A stretch of 39,757 bases of DNA from Candidatus Gottesmanbacteria bacterium GW2011_GWA2_43_14 (GTDB lineage Bacteria; Patescibacteriota; Microgenomatia; 2-02-FULL-39-11), in contig LCFP01000013.1 of NCBI GenBank assembly GCA_000999095.1, positions 1 through 39,757 on the forward strand, given 5' to 3'. A program made the translations under genes and the position numbers. Below, one piece after another: positions 24,673 through 33,139 of this stretch. The notes beneath the pieces were generated by a model. That model searched no databases, was not told where the DNA came from, and saw only the letters and a program-made list of their open reading frames with translations. The first letter of the stretch is position 1; each line of letters opens with the position of its first letter.

Positions 24673-25503
24673 TCAGATTTTCAGGGAGTCAAATCCGGGG
24701 ACAGTAAGAAACCTGTGATTCGATTTCAAGGTTGCATGCCTGTTGATCCAGACCAGTTCTTTTATACCGGCGACAGCTGCCGGCTCGAGGTCATTTTCGG
24801 GGGAATCGCCGATTGTGACGGTATGGATACCGGGACCGTGAACTTTTTTGGCTTTGGCTAGAGCCTGCCTGAATATCCGGGGATCCGGTTTATCAAATGG
24901 GTCTCCGAGAAAGATATTTTCCTCAGGGATGCCCATACCGGTCAGTTTTTTTAGCCTTCCGATTTTTAATTTTTTCGAGTAATCCGGCTCATAATAAAAC
25001 AGGTTTTTCCGGTCATCGAACGTCAGCCGGCAGTCTGATGAGGAAATTAGATAAAAAGGGATTTTACGGGTAATTAGTTTATGCAAAAATGCTTTTGCGT
25101 CAGGATAAAATGGTGTATGTCCAGCGATAGATTTCCATAGTAATCTGGCCGAAAATGACACCTGTTGTGAAGTTAGTTTTACACCATATTTTTCCGCGGC
25201 GATGTAGATAAAGCATTCCCGGCTCCATTTCTTGACCTGACCCCATTTTGAGATGATTTCCGACTGTAAAACCTTCAGCCGGTCCATATATTTTTCCAGT
25301 TCGGATTCATCTTCCGTTGTCTTCGGCTTGCCCTGGTGTTTGTCGTAAAGCAGGTGGAAGGATTTCTTGAATTCAGCGGTAATTTCCGCGGAGCGGGGAA
25401 GTCCCAGTTTTTCAAGTGCTGTCCTCAAAGCTTCAAGTTCATCTTTACCCAGCCGTGAAGTCTCAATCAGGCAGTCATCTATATCCAGAAAATAGACTTT
25501 CAT
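24673..25503 (-). CDS. HAD-superfamily hydrolase
   Basis: 276 aa. Motif I is FLDIDDCL (nucleophile Asp7, acid/base Asp9), motif II YLISSSD with the conserved Ser, motif III the Lys of KPDPRIF, and motif IV IGDSPENDLEPA. All catalytic residues are in place. A helical cap of about 100 residues lies between motifs I and II (type I HAD). The family removes phosphate from small molecules; the substrate is unknown. The upstream minus-strand extended -10 TGCTATAAT (25512-25520) lies 8 nt from the ATG. It converges with the HAD-like gene at 23701. Confidence 0.82.
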   Translation of the reverse strand: MKVYFLDIDDCLIETSRLGKDELEALRTALEKLGLPRSAEITAEFKKSFHLLYDKHQGKPKTTEDESELEKYMDRLKVLQSEIISKWGQVKKWSRECFIYIAAEKYGVKLTSQQVSFSARLLWKSIAGHTPFYPDAKAFLHKLITRKIPFYLISSSDCRLTFDDRKNLFYYEPDYSKKLKIGRLKKLTGMGIPEENIFLGDPFDKPDPRIFRQALAKAKKVHGPGIHTVTIGDSPENDLEPAAVAGIKELVWINRHATLKSNHRFLTVPGFDSLKI

Positions 25504-25511
25504 TCCGAAGA

Positions 25512-25520
25512 ATTATAGCA
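25512..25520 (-). promoter_or_regulatory. Extended -10 of the HAD hydrolase gene
   Basis: TGCTATAAT on the minus strand, a full consensus extended -10. It predicts a leader of about 2 nt. Confidence 0.6.
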
Positions 25521-25561
25521 CCACTGGAGAGAACCAGATTTGACAATAAGAAAAGTCTTTT

Positions 25562-26542
25562 TTAGAGATTTATATTTACAGCCTCCGCCAACCGTTGTTT
25601 TTCGATCATTAAATCGTGCTGATTTAAGCGATTTAATCCTACTTGTAAGTCAATTCCGTAATTATCTATAATATGTTCTCGGATTATCCTGAATCTTCTA
25701 TGTTGATCATATTCATCAGCGATTAGATCCCGAAATGCTTGTCCGGCTATGAGCGGAAATCCTGATTCAAGCCAGGGAAAATAATTTGGTTTATCTTTTA
25801 AAGAGCGGAAAAATAGATCTACCTCTGCCAGTTTCCCCAAAACTTTTGCGGTAATTTTACTTGATGTGGGTTTTTCCTCAAAAAAAGGATAGCTGTAGAT
25901 TCTCATTAACTCATCCGAGTCAGCCAGAGTAATGATGCTGGGAATAAATTCAACTGTTGCCGGCTGTCTGATACTTTCTGCTTTATTTATTTTCACTTCA
26001 CAAACATACATCAGCTTTCCCGTAAATCCGCTTTCAGGTTTTTGGCCGTCATCATCGATTTGTTGACCATAAATATTGGTATGCAGTACGGGACTTGTAG
26101 CTACAATTATCCACTTTGAATTATGGTTTAAGGGTCTTCCTTCTCGGTGTATCTGAATATCAGTTGTAAAATCCTTTTCTTGCCTCATAAGGAGTGGCTC
26201 GAATGTATCACGTAGCGGATGGCCTAGATAGCTTACTTCGACTGCGGCAGGATCGCCGAAAATAACTCGCGGTTCGTAACGCGGGTCTCTGCCAATTGTT
26301 ATTTCCCAGATTGTATTGATTTTAAGAGAAGATGGTCTAAAAGACCTGCCAGGCTCTGAAAAGCCGGTCACATGAGCGGAATTTGCGTCTTGAGAAGCTC
26401 TGACGTGAATATAGTCAGGTTCTCCGGCTCTACTAAATATTTTTGGGTCGGTGAAATCATAAATATCGCCCTTAACAGCAGTTTCTTTATCAACAAGAAT
26501 ACCGTCTGTTGTTACTTCTGCTCTGACCGCCTCAAGTGTCAT
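25562..26542 (-). CDS. Unknown soluble protein (326 aa)
   Basis: I do not recognise a family. The first 210 residues are beta-rich (YIHVRASQDANSAHV, IWEITIGRDPRYEPRVIFG, KWIIVATSPVLHTNIYG, GKLMYVCEVKIN). DFTDPKIF and IHVRA recall propeller proteins such as the GH130 group nearby, but I cannot support that further. The last 110 residues are helical. No signal peptide. On the minus strand a TATAAT lies upstream with a leader of about 17 nt containing AGGA, so this gene may use a Shine-Dalgarno. It is divergent from the acyltransferase-like gene. Confidence 0.55.
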   Translation of the reverse strand: MTLEAVRAEVTTDGILVDKETAVKGDIYDFTDPKIFSRAGEPDYIHVRASQDANSAHVTGFSEPGRSFRPSSLKINTIWEITIGRDPRYEPRVIFGDPAAVEVSYLGHPLRDTFEPLLMRQEKDFTTDIQIHREGRPLNHNSKWIIVATSPVLHTNIYGQQIDDDGQKPESGFTGKLMYVCEVKINKAESIRQPATVEFIPSIITLADSDELMRIYSYPFFEEKPTSSKITAKVLGKLAEVDLFFRSLKDKPNYFPWLESGFPLIAGQAFRDLIADEYDQHRRFRIIREHIIDNYGIDLQVGLNRLNQHDLMIEKQRLAEAVNINL

Positions 26543-26612
26543 GATTATTTATCCTGACTGCCAATATTATAGTCTTACAGTCAAATAAGATAGAGTCTGG
26601 TGAAAATTTAAT

Positions 26613-26643
26613 TTGACAAAGCCTAGAGTAAAAATGCTATTAT
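26613..26643 (+). promoter_or_regulatory. Promoter of the acyltransferase-like gene
   Basis: Perfect -35 TTGACA (26613-26618) and extended -10 TGCTATTAT (hexamer 26638-26643) with a 19-bp spacer. The leader is about 10 nt, with no Shine-Dalgarno. Confidence 0.55.
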
Positions 26644-26659
26644 TCTTTTTAAAGTAAAC

Positions 26660-27778
26660 ATGGCTGCACCAATTCAGGAATTAGTTCATCCGGTAAGTCA
26701 ACCGATTAAATCATCTGAAAATCATTCTCCGCAACGGATGATTCATGAACATAATGGTAATCTTCCCGCAGGTCAATTACTGAAGATGCATAAAGAAGTA
26801 TTTGCAAAAATACAGAGCGACCATCCCGAATTAAACTTGGCGAATCCGTATTGGGATTACACAGCAAATACTGAGGATAATGGCAATGTTCCACCCCTTT
26901 ATGAACACTACACCAGGTTTCTTCAAAATGCTCAGGTTCCAATCGAAGTACGTATTGGAAAGATAGGATCGTTTACCTCGGAAGAAATGGCCATAATCGC
27001 TCATTTAGGTTCACGGGCATATCTTGAGAAAGGCACTTTTGTGGATGTGCCTGATGAGCGTGTAGATGAAATCTATGCATTTATGATGGGAGATTTTAAT
27101 CCGGACAGGCTGATAATCAGTGTCAGAGATAATAGGTCACCTGATCACTACGATATATTAGGAGGTTGTATGGTTAATCCCGGAAGCGGAAATTTGACAT
27201 TGAGAGAGGCGATTTCCAATCCTGATGCTTCATTGTCTACGACGTATTCTCTGCAGTTTGATCCCATGAGCACAAATGAGGCAATGGGAGAGGAAATGAT
27301 TGATGTGCCCGAAAATGAATTAGTAATTTACACAAGGTTTTTTAGGAATCCTTTTATAACGTTAAAAGATTTCACGGGTGATTATTTAGAAGATTTTTTT
27401 CATGCGGTGAATAATGAAACTTTAGCCGGAATGGTACGGGCAGTTGATCATTGGAGAAACGAGTCCGGCAGGACAATCCGTTTCGGTATTCTCGATACAC
27501 ATATCAATAGAATTGTGAAACAGTTGGTAGAAAATTATCACGGCGTCGTATTGGATAATAGGGCAGCTGCTTCCGCTCATATACAACACCCGCATCCTTT
27601 GGCATTCCATTATGTTGATATGCCTGGAAAATTAGGTAAGCCAATCAGTGTAATAGGGTTTGAAATGGAAGAACATTTGGAATATGCCGGTCAATATGAC
27701 GACGAATATCTGGGGAAAAAAGTTTCCTGGGATGAAATGCCTCCTCGGGAGAGAGTTGTTTTTGGAGGCGGATTTTGA
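26660..27778 (+). CDS. Putative N-acyltransferase (autoinducer-synthase/GNAT-like)
   Basis: 372 aa, soluble. The centre (LIISVRDNRSPDHYDILGGCMVNPGSG, about 150-176) resembles the strand that carries substrate-binding residues in GNAT-type acyltransferases related to acyl-homoserine lactone synthases and N-acyl amino acid synthases. ELVIYTRFFRNP and the later RTIRFGILDTHINRIV fit the following strands and helix. The similarity is weak and I saw no diagnostic motif. The next gene is an E1/ThiF-like protein, a pairing that recalls acyltransferase/E1-like gene pairs in other bacteria, which supports the idea only indirectly. Confidence 0.4.
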   Translation: MAAPIQELVHPVSQPIKSSENHSPQRMIHEHNGNLPAGQLLKMHKEVFAKIQSDHPELNLANPYWDYTANTEDNGNVPPLYEHYTRFLQNAQVPIEVRIGKIGSFTSEEMAIIAHLGSRAYLEKGTFVDVPDERVDEIYAFMMGDFNPDRLIISVRDNRSPDHYDILGGCMVNPGSGNLTLREAISNPDASLSTTYSLQFDPMSTNEAMGEEMIDVPENELVIYTRFFRNPFITLKDFTGDYLEDFFHAVNNETLAGMVRAVDHWRNESGRTIRFGILDTHINRIVKQLVENYHGVVLDNRAAASAHIQHPHPLAFHYVDMPGKLGKPISVIGFEMEEHLEYAGQYDDEYLGKKVSWDEMPPRERVVFGGGF

Positions 27779-27809
27779 CCAATGCTATGTTTCCATTGAT
27801 TGAATAATA

Positions 27810-27815
27810 TATAAT
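27810..27815 (+). promoter_or_regulatory. -10 box of the E1/ThiF-like gene
   Basis: TATAAT inside TATATAATT, with a weak -35. The leader is about 16 nt and shows no Shine-Dalgarno. The gene may also be read through from the acyltransferase-like gene. Confidence 0.45.
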
Positions 27816-27837
27816 TCCATAGCCTGCCCCGAACTAA

Positions 27838-29268
27838 ATGACCCTTGAAGAAAGAATAATTCCAAGCGCTATGCTTGAAAATTCAGGTTTATCACAACCG
27901 ATCGAAGCAGTATTGGCTTTAGAAACATCTTATGAGCGGGGAGAGCTGGCTGAGCGGGAATTTAAAAATCTTCTGAATGCCGGGAAACTCACTCCTGTTT
28001 TAGTTCCCCTTGATTATCCCGGCGTTAATGAGGAATTGGGACAATTTGAGGCGAAAGTAACCATACAACCTGCACTCGGGATTGCGACACAAATTGAACA
28101 GCTTCACAAACTATTTGAACGGTTTACTCCTGCATTTGTTGATAAGGACCGGTCAGAGGAAGAATATCAGCATTCTTTCCGCAACTTTTTATCACAAAGA
28201 GGTTATCGGAAAGACCTATCCTTGGATGAACTGCTAAAAAAGACCGGTAGCATTTTCTATACACCGGAAGGAATCGGATTAGACGGGAAATTAATAGTAA
28301 GTAAAAGGCGCGTTTTTCCGCAGGCTTTGCAGTATGAAATTCTTTGTGCTAGTGAATGGAACTTACTTTCTCCGGAAGCCAGAGAGAAATTAGAAAATTC
28401 GCATATTATTGCTACGGGCTTAAGTGTCGGCAGCGTCAATGTGGAGCAAGCTCTGGCAGCCGGGATTACTTCCTTTGACTTACTTGATCCCGGTTATTTA
28501 CACGAGGATGCGGAGGGAAGGTTGTCGGAGTTTGGTTTTGACAAAAAATTTCTTGGTGTAAATAAAGCTGTTCTGGTCATGTATAAACTTCTTGAAAGAT
28601 ATCCTTATGCTAAGGTTCGGGTCTTCATGGAAGGCTTAACTGAAGGTAACATGCCGACAGTTTTCGACCCGGAATATATTAAATCTACAGTCGGGGGAAA
28701 AGGCATGCTTATTGCCTCTGAAGAAGCCGATTCTTTCATAGGTAAAAAACGTCACCGTCAGGGTCTTTACGGACTTCCTGAAAATATTGAATGGATAAAT
28801 ATTATGTGCGGGGATGTTGGCCACAGAGTAACATTTTTTAGTGAAAGAAGAGGGGATATTCCTTTTCACGGTTTTGTCGGGAAAATTGACCCAAAAGGTG
28901 ATGTCTGGGGAAATAATATTCCTCCTGAACAGAATTTGAATGCCTTGTTTGCTTCTGTAGGGGGTTTTGAGGGAATTCCCATGGAGCTTCTGCAAATGAT
29001 TGCGGATAATGAGATCGGGGAAAGGAACGGAGCGAGTATTAGCCGGGTGCCACAATCAAAAGAGGCTACTACACTTGCAGGCGCCGTTTTTGCTTCGGCT
29101 GTCAGGTTGTTAGCCCAGGGAAAAGAAATATCACCGATGTATATATTGGATGTTCGCGAACAAATTATGGCAGAAAAAATTGCTCCTGATTCTTACCGGG
29201 ATGAACGCAATTTTCAGCGCATGATGAATATGATTGTTTTTGGTCTCACATCTTTGACAACAGAATAA
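27838..29268 (+). CDS. E1/ThiF-like adenylyltransferase-family protein (atypical)
   Basis: 476 aa. A Rossmann start HIIATGLSVGSVNVEQALAAGI then SFDLLDPGYLHEDAEGRLS (about 195-235) matches the ThiF/MoeB/E1 nucleotide-binding region: GxxxGS loop, an Asp at the end of strand 2 (LLD), and an N..R-like segment. GVNKAVLVMYKLLERYP follows as in the family helix. The second Asp of the DxD pair is replaced by Gly, and I see no CxxC zinc site and no clear catalytic Cys, so it is an outlier. The first 190 residues are a separate helical domain. E1-like proteins adenylate carboxyl ends of proteins or peptides. Here the substrate could be made or modified with the upstream acyltransferase-like protein (inference). 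Confidence 0.6.
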   Translation: MTLEERIIPSAMLENSGLSQPIEAVLALETSYERGELAEREFKNLLNAGKLTPVLVPLDYPGVNEELGQFEAKVTIQPALGIATQIEQLHKLFERFTPAFVDKDRSEEEYQHSFRNFLSQRGYRKDLSLDELLKKTGSIFYTPEGIGLDGKLIVSKRRVFPQALQYEILCASEWNLLSPEAREKLENSHIIATGLSVGSVNVEQALAAGITSFDLLDPGYLHEDAEGRLSEFGFDKKFLGVNKAVLVMYKLLERYPYAKVRVFMEGLTEGNMPTVFDPEYIKSTVGGKGMLIASEEADSFIGKKRHRQGLYGLPENIEWINIMCGDVGHRVTFFSERRGDIPFHGFVGKIDPKGDVWGNNIPPEQNLNALFASVGGFEGIPMELLQMIADNEIGERNGASISRVPQSKEATTLAGAVFASAVRLLAQGKEISPMYILDVREQIMAEKIAPDSYRDERNFQRMMNMIVFGLTSLTTE

Positions 29269-29300
29269 AGATATGCCAGATTGCTTCAGGAAAATTTTTC

Positions 29301-29306
29301 TTGACA
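29301..29306 (+). promoter_or_regulatory. -35 box upstream of the sensor kinase
   Basis: Perfect TTGACA, followed at 15-17 bp by AT-rich TATTAA/TTAACT. It ends about 10 nt from ATG 29338. The -10 assignment is uncertain. Confidence 0.4.
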
Positions 29307-29337
29307 AGCTTACGATATTCTTATTAACTTAAGCTTG

Positions 29338-31500
29338 ATGGGTTTATTTGCCTCAGTTGTCGTAGGCTTCACATTTTTGATAAATCTCCTGCTAGGCTTT
29401 ACCGCCTACAATAATAATCCGAAGTCATGGACAAATAGACTGCTGGCCATACTTACCGTCATTTTGGCTTCCTGGACAATTTTCAACTTTTTTGCCTTAT
29501 TGCCGGGTAATGAGGCGACACGCCTGTTTTGGGTCAGGATAGTCATGCTGGTGACATCTCCCATGGGCGCAGTGACCTATCTTCTCGCTTCAATTTTTCC
29601 GAAAGACAAATTTAGTGTAAGTAATAAAAAACTGTCGGTTATTTACGCAATAGTTCTGGTAACCGCTGTTATGAGCATGTCACCCTGGATGTTTACCTCT
29701 TTAAAAAACCTGCCGAATGAAAACTTTAGCCTTACTCCCGGTCCGGCAATCGCTTTGTTTGCCGTCAGTCATTTAGGTTTGACAACGCTGGCTTTCATCG
29801 TTCTTATCAAGAAATTCAGACAAAGCAAAGGCCGTTTGCGATTCCAGTTCTTACTGTTTTTGTTGGGAAATATTTTTACTTTTACATTAATAACAGTTTC
29901 AAATTTTGTGGCAGTGGTCTTTCTGGGAACGATTCAATATACCTTCATCGGACCGACATTTACTTTATTTTTGGCAGGATTTATTACATATGCGATTGTT
30001 AAACACCGGTTTTTGGATATCCGCTTGTTTGTCGTCAGGTCAGTTACTTACGCTTTATTGATAATAGTCCTGGCTTTTATTTATGCATACGGTTTCTATG
30101 TTATTGGCCAACTGCTTCTGCCTGTCCATTCGGAGATAAGTGAATTCCTGATTACAACCTTCCTGGCTTTAGTGATGGCCTTTTCCTTCCAGCCGCTTCG
30201 TCGTTTTATTCAGAGAATTACCAATAACGTCTTTTATCAGGAACATTATGATGCCGCACAGCTGTTGGGGAAAATGGGCCGGATTATGGCTACAAACATC
30301 CTTATCGAGCCTTTAACCGCGGAAATCATAAAACAGCTTTTGAATAATTTAAAAATATCCCGGGGGGCTTTTTTGCTGTTAAAGAATGGCAATTTAAATT
30401 CGAAATATACCGATGGATTTTCCGGAGATATACTTTCAGAAAAAGATTTACAGATTTTAGTCACTCATGTCAGTCAGGATAAAGCAGCGGCAGACGGAAT
30501 AGTAGTATTTGAAGAATTGGCAGAAGGCAAAATAAAAGAAGTATTAAGAAAAGCTGATATTTCAGTCGTAGTTCCCTTGTCTTCGAAAAAAGAGCTGATA
30601 GGTCTACTGGTATTAGGAGAAAAATCATCCGGAAATGTATATAATTCCGAAGACATTAATTTCCTGGAAATACTCGCTCCCGAGTTGTCTGTAGCTATAC
30701 AAAATTCGGAGTCATATGAGGAAATCCGGAAGTTCAACATCACTTTACAGCAGGAGATAGAGAAGGCTACGCAAAACCTGAAAGCCGTCAATCAGAAGCT
30801 TAAGGAAATGGACCAGCTCAAGGATGAGTTCATTTCTATTACTTCCCACGAACTGCGTACGCCCATGACAGCCATCAAATCATATGTCTGGATGGTTTTA
30901 AACCGCCATGCTGACACCTTGACCCCCAAAACGCATGAATATCTGGACCGGGTATATAAATCAAGCGACAGGCTGATCAGACTGGTCAATGATATGCTCA
31001 ATGTTTCCCGAATTGAATCCGGCCGGGTTATACTGACTCCTTTAAAATTCAAGCTGCTGGATTTGGCAGAGGATATCAAAAGGGAAGTACAGGCCAGGCT
31101 GGCGGAAAAGAAACAGACGGTAACGGTAAGTGCGGGGGATCCTGAAATTATGGTTCTGGCCGACAGGGAGAAGGTACAGCAGGTTTTCGAAAATCTGGTC
31201 GGCAATTCGATGAAATATTCACCCGACGGCAGCCCGATATCGATCGAAATATCGGCAGATAAAGGTTTTGCCAAGGTTACGGTCAGCGATAAAGGCAAGG
31301 GAATCGGCAAAGATGATCTGTCAAAACTTTTTAAAAAATTCAGCCGGGTGGAAAATTCCCAGATTGCTCCGCCTGAAGGGGGAACGGGCTTGGGCCTTTA
31401 TATCACCAAACAGTTTGTAGAGCTGTCCGGAGGGAAAATTTGGGTAGAATCGGAAATGGGCAAGGGGTCAAAGTTTATTTTTAGCCTGCCGCTGGCCTAA
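29338..31500 (+). CDS. Multi-TM sensor histidine kinase with GAF domain
   Basis: 720 aa from ATG 29338, preferred over the overlapping TTG at 29335. The first about 300 residues hold about nine membrane helices, resembling the 7TM sensor region of histidine kinases plus two more. A GAF-like domain (about 315-460) and a coiled coil follow, then HisKA with FISITSHELRTPMTAI (phospho-acceptor His504) and HATPase_c with N-box FENLVGNSMKYSP, G1 DKGKGIG and G2 GGTGLGLYI. All kinase motifs are intact. It forms a pair with the response regulator 66 nt downstream. The ligand is unknown; a membrane-derived or envelope signal is likely from the domain plan. Confidence 0.9.
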   Translation: MGLFASVVVGFTFLINLLLGFTAYNNNPKSWTNRLLAILTVILASWTIFNFFALLPGNEATRLFWVRIVMLVTSPMGAVTYLLASIFPKDKFSVSNKKLSVIYAIVLVTAVMSMSPWMFTSLKNLPNENFSLTPGPAIALFAVSHLGLTTLAFIVLIKKFRQSKGRLRFQFLLFLLGNIFTFTLITVSNFVAVVFLGTIQYTFIGPTFTLFLAGFITYAIVKHRFLDIRLFVVRSVTYALLIIVLAFIYAYGFYVIGQLLLPVHSEISEFLITTFLALVMAFSFQPLRRFIQRITNNVFYQEHYDAAQLLGKMGRIMATNILIEPLTAEIIKQLLNNLKISRGAFLLLKNGNLNSKYTDGFSGDILSEKDLQILVTHVSQDKAAADGIVVFEELAEGKIKEVLRKADISVVVPLSSKKELIGLLVLGEKSSGNVYNSEDINFLEILAPELSVAIQNSESYEEIRKFNITLQQEIEKATQNLKAVNQKLKEMDQLKDEFISITSHELRTPMTAIKSYVWMVLNRHADTLTPKTHEYLDRVYKSSDRLIRLVNDMLNVSRIESGRVILTPLKFKLLDLAEDIKREVQARLAEKKQTVTVSAGDPEIMVLADREKVQQVFENLVGNSMKYSPDGSPISIEISADKGFAKVTVSDKGKGIGKDDLSKLFKKFSRVENSQIAPPEGGTGLGLYITKQFVELSGGKIWVESEMGKGSKFIFSLPLA

Positions 31501-31566
31501 ATAATGAGAACTGTTACTTGAAAAAGATCGATATTAGCGGTAAACTTTTATTAAGCTGAAAAAACT

Positions 31567-31980
31567 ATGGACAACGGCACTAATGCGGGACCGGTCAATC
31601 TAGCCAAAAAAATATTGGTGGTTGAAGACGAACAGTACCTGCGTGATTTGTATGTCGAGCTTTTGAAGGAAGACGGCTACGAGGTCGCATCAGCAATTGA
31701 CGGAGAGATAGCTTACGATCTGATTACCAAAAATTCTTATGATCTGGTCTTGCTGGATCTGGTCATGCCCAGGATGCCCGGTATAGCCTTATTGAAAAAA
31801 TTAAGCGACCAGGATCATCTTCGCAAGCAAAAACTGAAAATCGTTGTCCTGACCAATCTGGGTCAGGATACTGTTATCGCAGAGGCCATTTCGTTTGGGG
31901 TGAGGGGATATATCATTAAAAGCGATGTCACTCCCGATAAAATCCTCTCCGAAGTCAAATATTACCTCGCCCAGCCCTGA
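31567..31980 (+). CDS. Single-domain response regulator
   Basis: 137 aa, receiver domain only. Acidic pocket Glu20/Asp21 (VVEDE), phospho-acceptor Asp64 (LLDLVMPRMPG), Thr96 (VVLTNLG) and Lys118 (YIIKSD) are all present. With no output domain it would act through protein contacts, as CheY or Spo0F do. It is the natural partner of the upstream kinase. A TTGAAA-17-TAAACT promoter-like pair lies in the gap. Confidence 0.92.
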   Translation: MDNGTNAGPVNLAKKILVVEDEQYLRDLYVELLKEDGYEVASAIDGEIAYDLITKNSYDLVLLDLVMPRMPGIALLKKLSDQDHLRKQKLKIVVLTNLGQDTVIAEAISFGVRGYIIKSDVTPDKILSEVKYYLAQP

Positions 31981-31989
31981 CCTTCATTT

Positions 31990-32021
31990 CCGATCCTGGA
32001 TCGGTACAGCTAGGACGATCC
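31990..32021. repeat. Overlapping palindromes between convergent genes
   Basis: CCGATCC-T-GGATCGG (31990-32004) is a perfect palindrome, and its right arm GGATCG can instead pair with CGATCC at 32016-32021. It sits between the convergent response regulator and mltG genes, so a bidirectional terminator is plausible, but there is no T-run on either side. Confidence 0.4.
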
Positions 32022-32038
32022 GGGAAAGACACACTTCA

Positions 32039-32977
32039 TTACTTCAGAAACTTCTCGATATTGGCCAGGTGGCCTTCGTAAGTCTCGCTGCAGTGGATTG
32101 TTTTATTTTGATCGTGTATGTAATATAAACAATCTGTTTGATCTGGATAGATAGCAGCCTTAATTGAGGCCAGCGAAGGGTTTGAGATGGGACCCGGAGG
32201 CAGTCCTTTATGTAAATAAGTGTTGTATGGAGATTCCCTGCGGTGGTCTGCGGGTTTTACTTTCGGCCACCAGTTGTCCGGTTCACCCAGGATAAATTGG
32301 CTGGTGGCATCTATTTGCAGTCGCATGTCTTCATTTAGCCGGTTCCAGATAATGCCGGCAATCAGGGGTTTGTCTTCGGCAGAGCCGGATTCCCGTTCAA
32401 TCAATGAAGCGATTTTGATAGCTGTATCGTTGCGTACGTCCTGACTCAGCAAATCAGCCTGCATTTGGGCATCAAATTTTTCGTTGAAATTATTTTTTAT
32501 GCGCGCCAGATGGTCTTCCGGACCTCCGTCCGTATCAAAGAGATAAGTGTCGGGGAAAAGATAGCCTTCCTCAGCCAAATCAATGAATTGATTTTTTATA
32601 GTTTGATCCCATTTGAATGTTTCTGATAGTACTTCAGCAACCTGTTCCTTGCGTAAACCCGGCCGGAACATAGCCCATTTCTGGTAGGGCTCTTTTTGCA
32701 GGATTTTGGCAATTTGCGTCAGCCGCATGTTCCTTTTCAGTTTATAAGCACCTGGTTCGATTTTAGGCGGAATTTTATAAAAAAATGAAATGAGATTAAA
32801 TAAAGCCGGGTTCCTCAAAAGTTTTTCATCCCCGATTCTCTTCATGGTGGTTGACTGGTCTTCATCCAACGGAACGACGAAACGGATTTCTTCAGAAGAT
32901 TTTGAAGTAGGGGATATTAAGTATAATATAAATATCAAAATAGATAAAAGTAGTACAATCGGTACAAGTTTTCTCAT
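32039..32977 (-). CDS. mltG: Endolytic murein transglycosylase
   Basis: 312 aa. One N-terminal membrane helix (about 4-22) is followed by a LysM-like region (about 30-95) and the YceG/MltG catalytic domain. The catalytic Glu194 lies in ASLIERES. LQIDATSQFIL, SPYNTYLHKGLPPGPISNPS and AAIYP are family signatures (the second is split: SPYNTYLHKG, LPPGPISNPS). The enzyme cuts nascent glycan strands at the outer face of the membrane and sets their length. The minus-strand -10 TATACT (32985-32990) lies 7 nt from the ATG (leaderless). Its presence shows that the organism makes peptidoglycan. Confidence 0.93.
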   Translation of the reverse strand: MRKLVPIVLLLSILIFILYLISPTSKSSEEIRFVVPLDEDQSTTMKRIGDEKLLRNPALFNLISFFYKIPPKIEPGAYKLKRNMRLTQIAKILQKEPYQKWAMFRPGLRKEQVAEVLSETFKWDQTIKNQFIDLAEEGYLFPDTYLFDTDGGPEDHLARIKNNFNEKFDAQMQADLLSQDVRNDTAIKIASLIERESGSAEDKPLIAGIIWNRLNEDMRLQIDATSQFILGEPDNWWPKVKPADHRRESPYNTYLHKGLPPGPISNPSLASIKAAIYPDQTDCLYYIHDQNKTIHCSETYEGHLANIEKFLK

Positions 32978-33042
32978 ATGTGGAAGTATATTTTACCATT
33001 CTTCATATTTTTTTAAGAAGATGATAAAATTGCTATACTTAA

Positions 33043-33116
33043 GCCCTCTTAGCTTAGTGGCAAAGCGGCAGTTTTGTAAACTGTTGACGTCAGTCCGATT
33101 CTGACAGAGGGCTCCA
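33043..33116 (+). tRNA. tRNA-Thr (anticodon UGU)
   Basis: Acceptor GCCCTCT/AGAGGGC, D-arm AGC..AAGC, anticodon stem GCAGT/ACTGT with loop TTTGTAA (anticodon TGT), T-arm TCAG TCCGATT CTGA, discriminator U, CCA encoded (33114-33116). An extended -10-like TGATAAAAT (33022-33030) lies upstream, with TGCTATACT even closer. Confidence 0.93.
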
Positions 33117-33139
33117 AGAATTATTTTCAATTTTAAATT

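Noticed and set aside
33022..33043. tRNA-Thr(UGU) made without a 5' leader (RNase P-independent)
   Set aside because: TGCTATACT lies only 3 nt from the mature end, but another extended -10 (TGATAAAAT) further upstream gives a normal short leader, so the claim is not needed.
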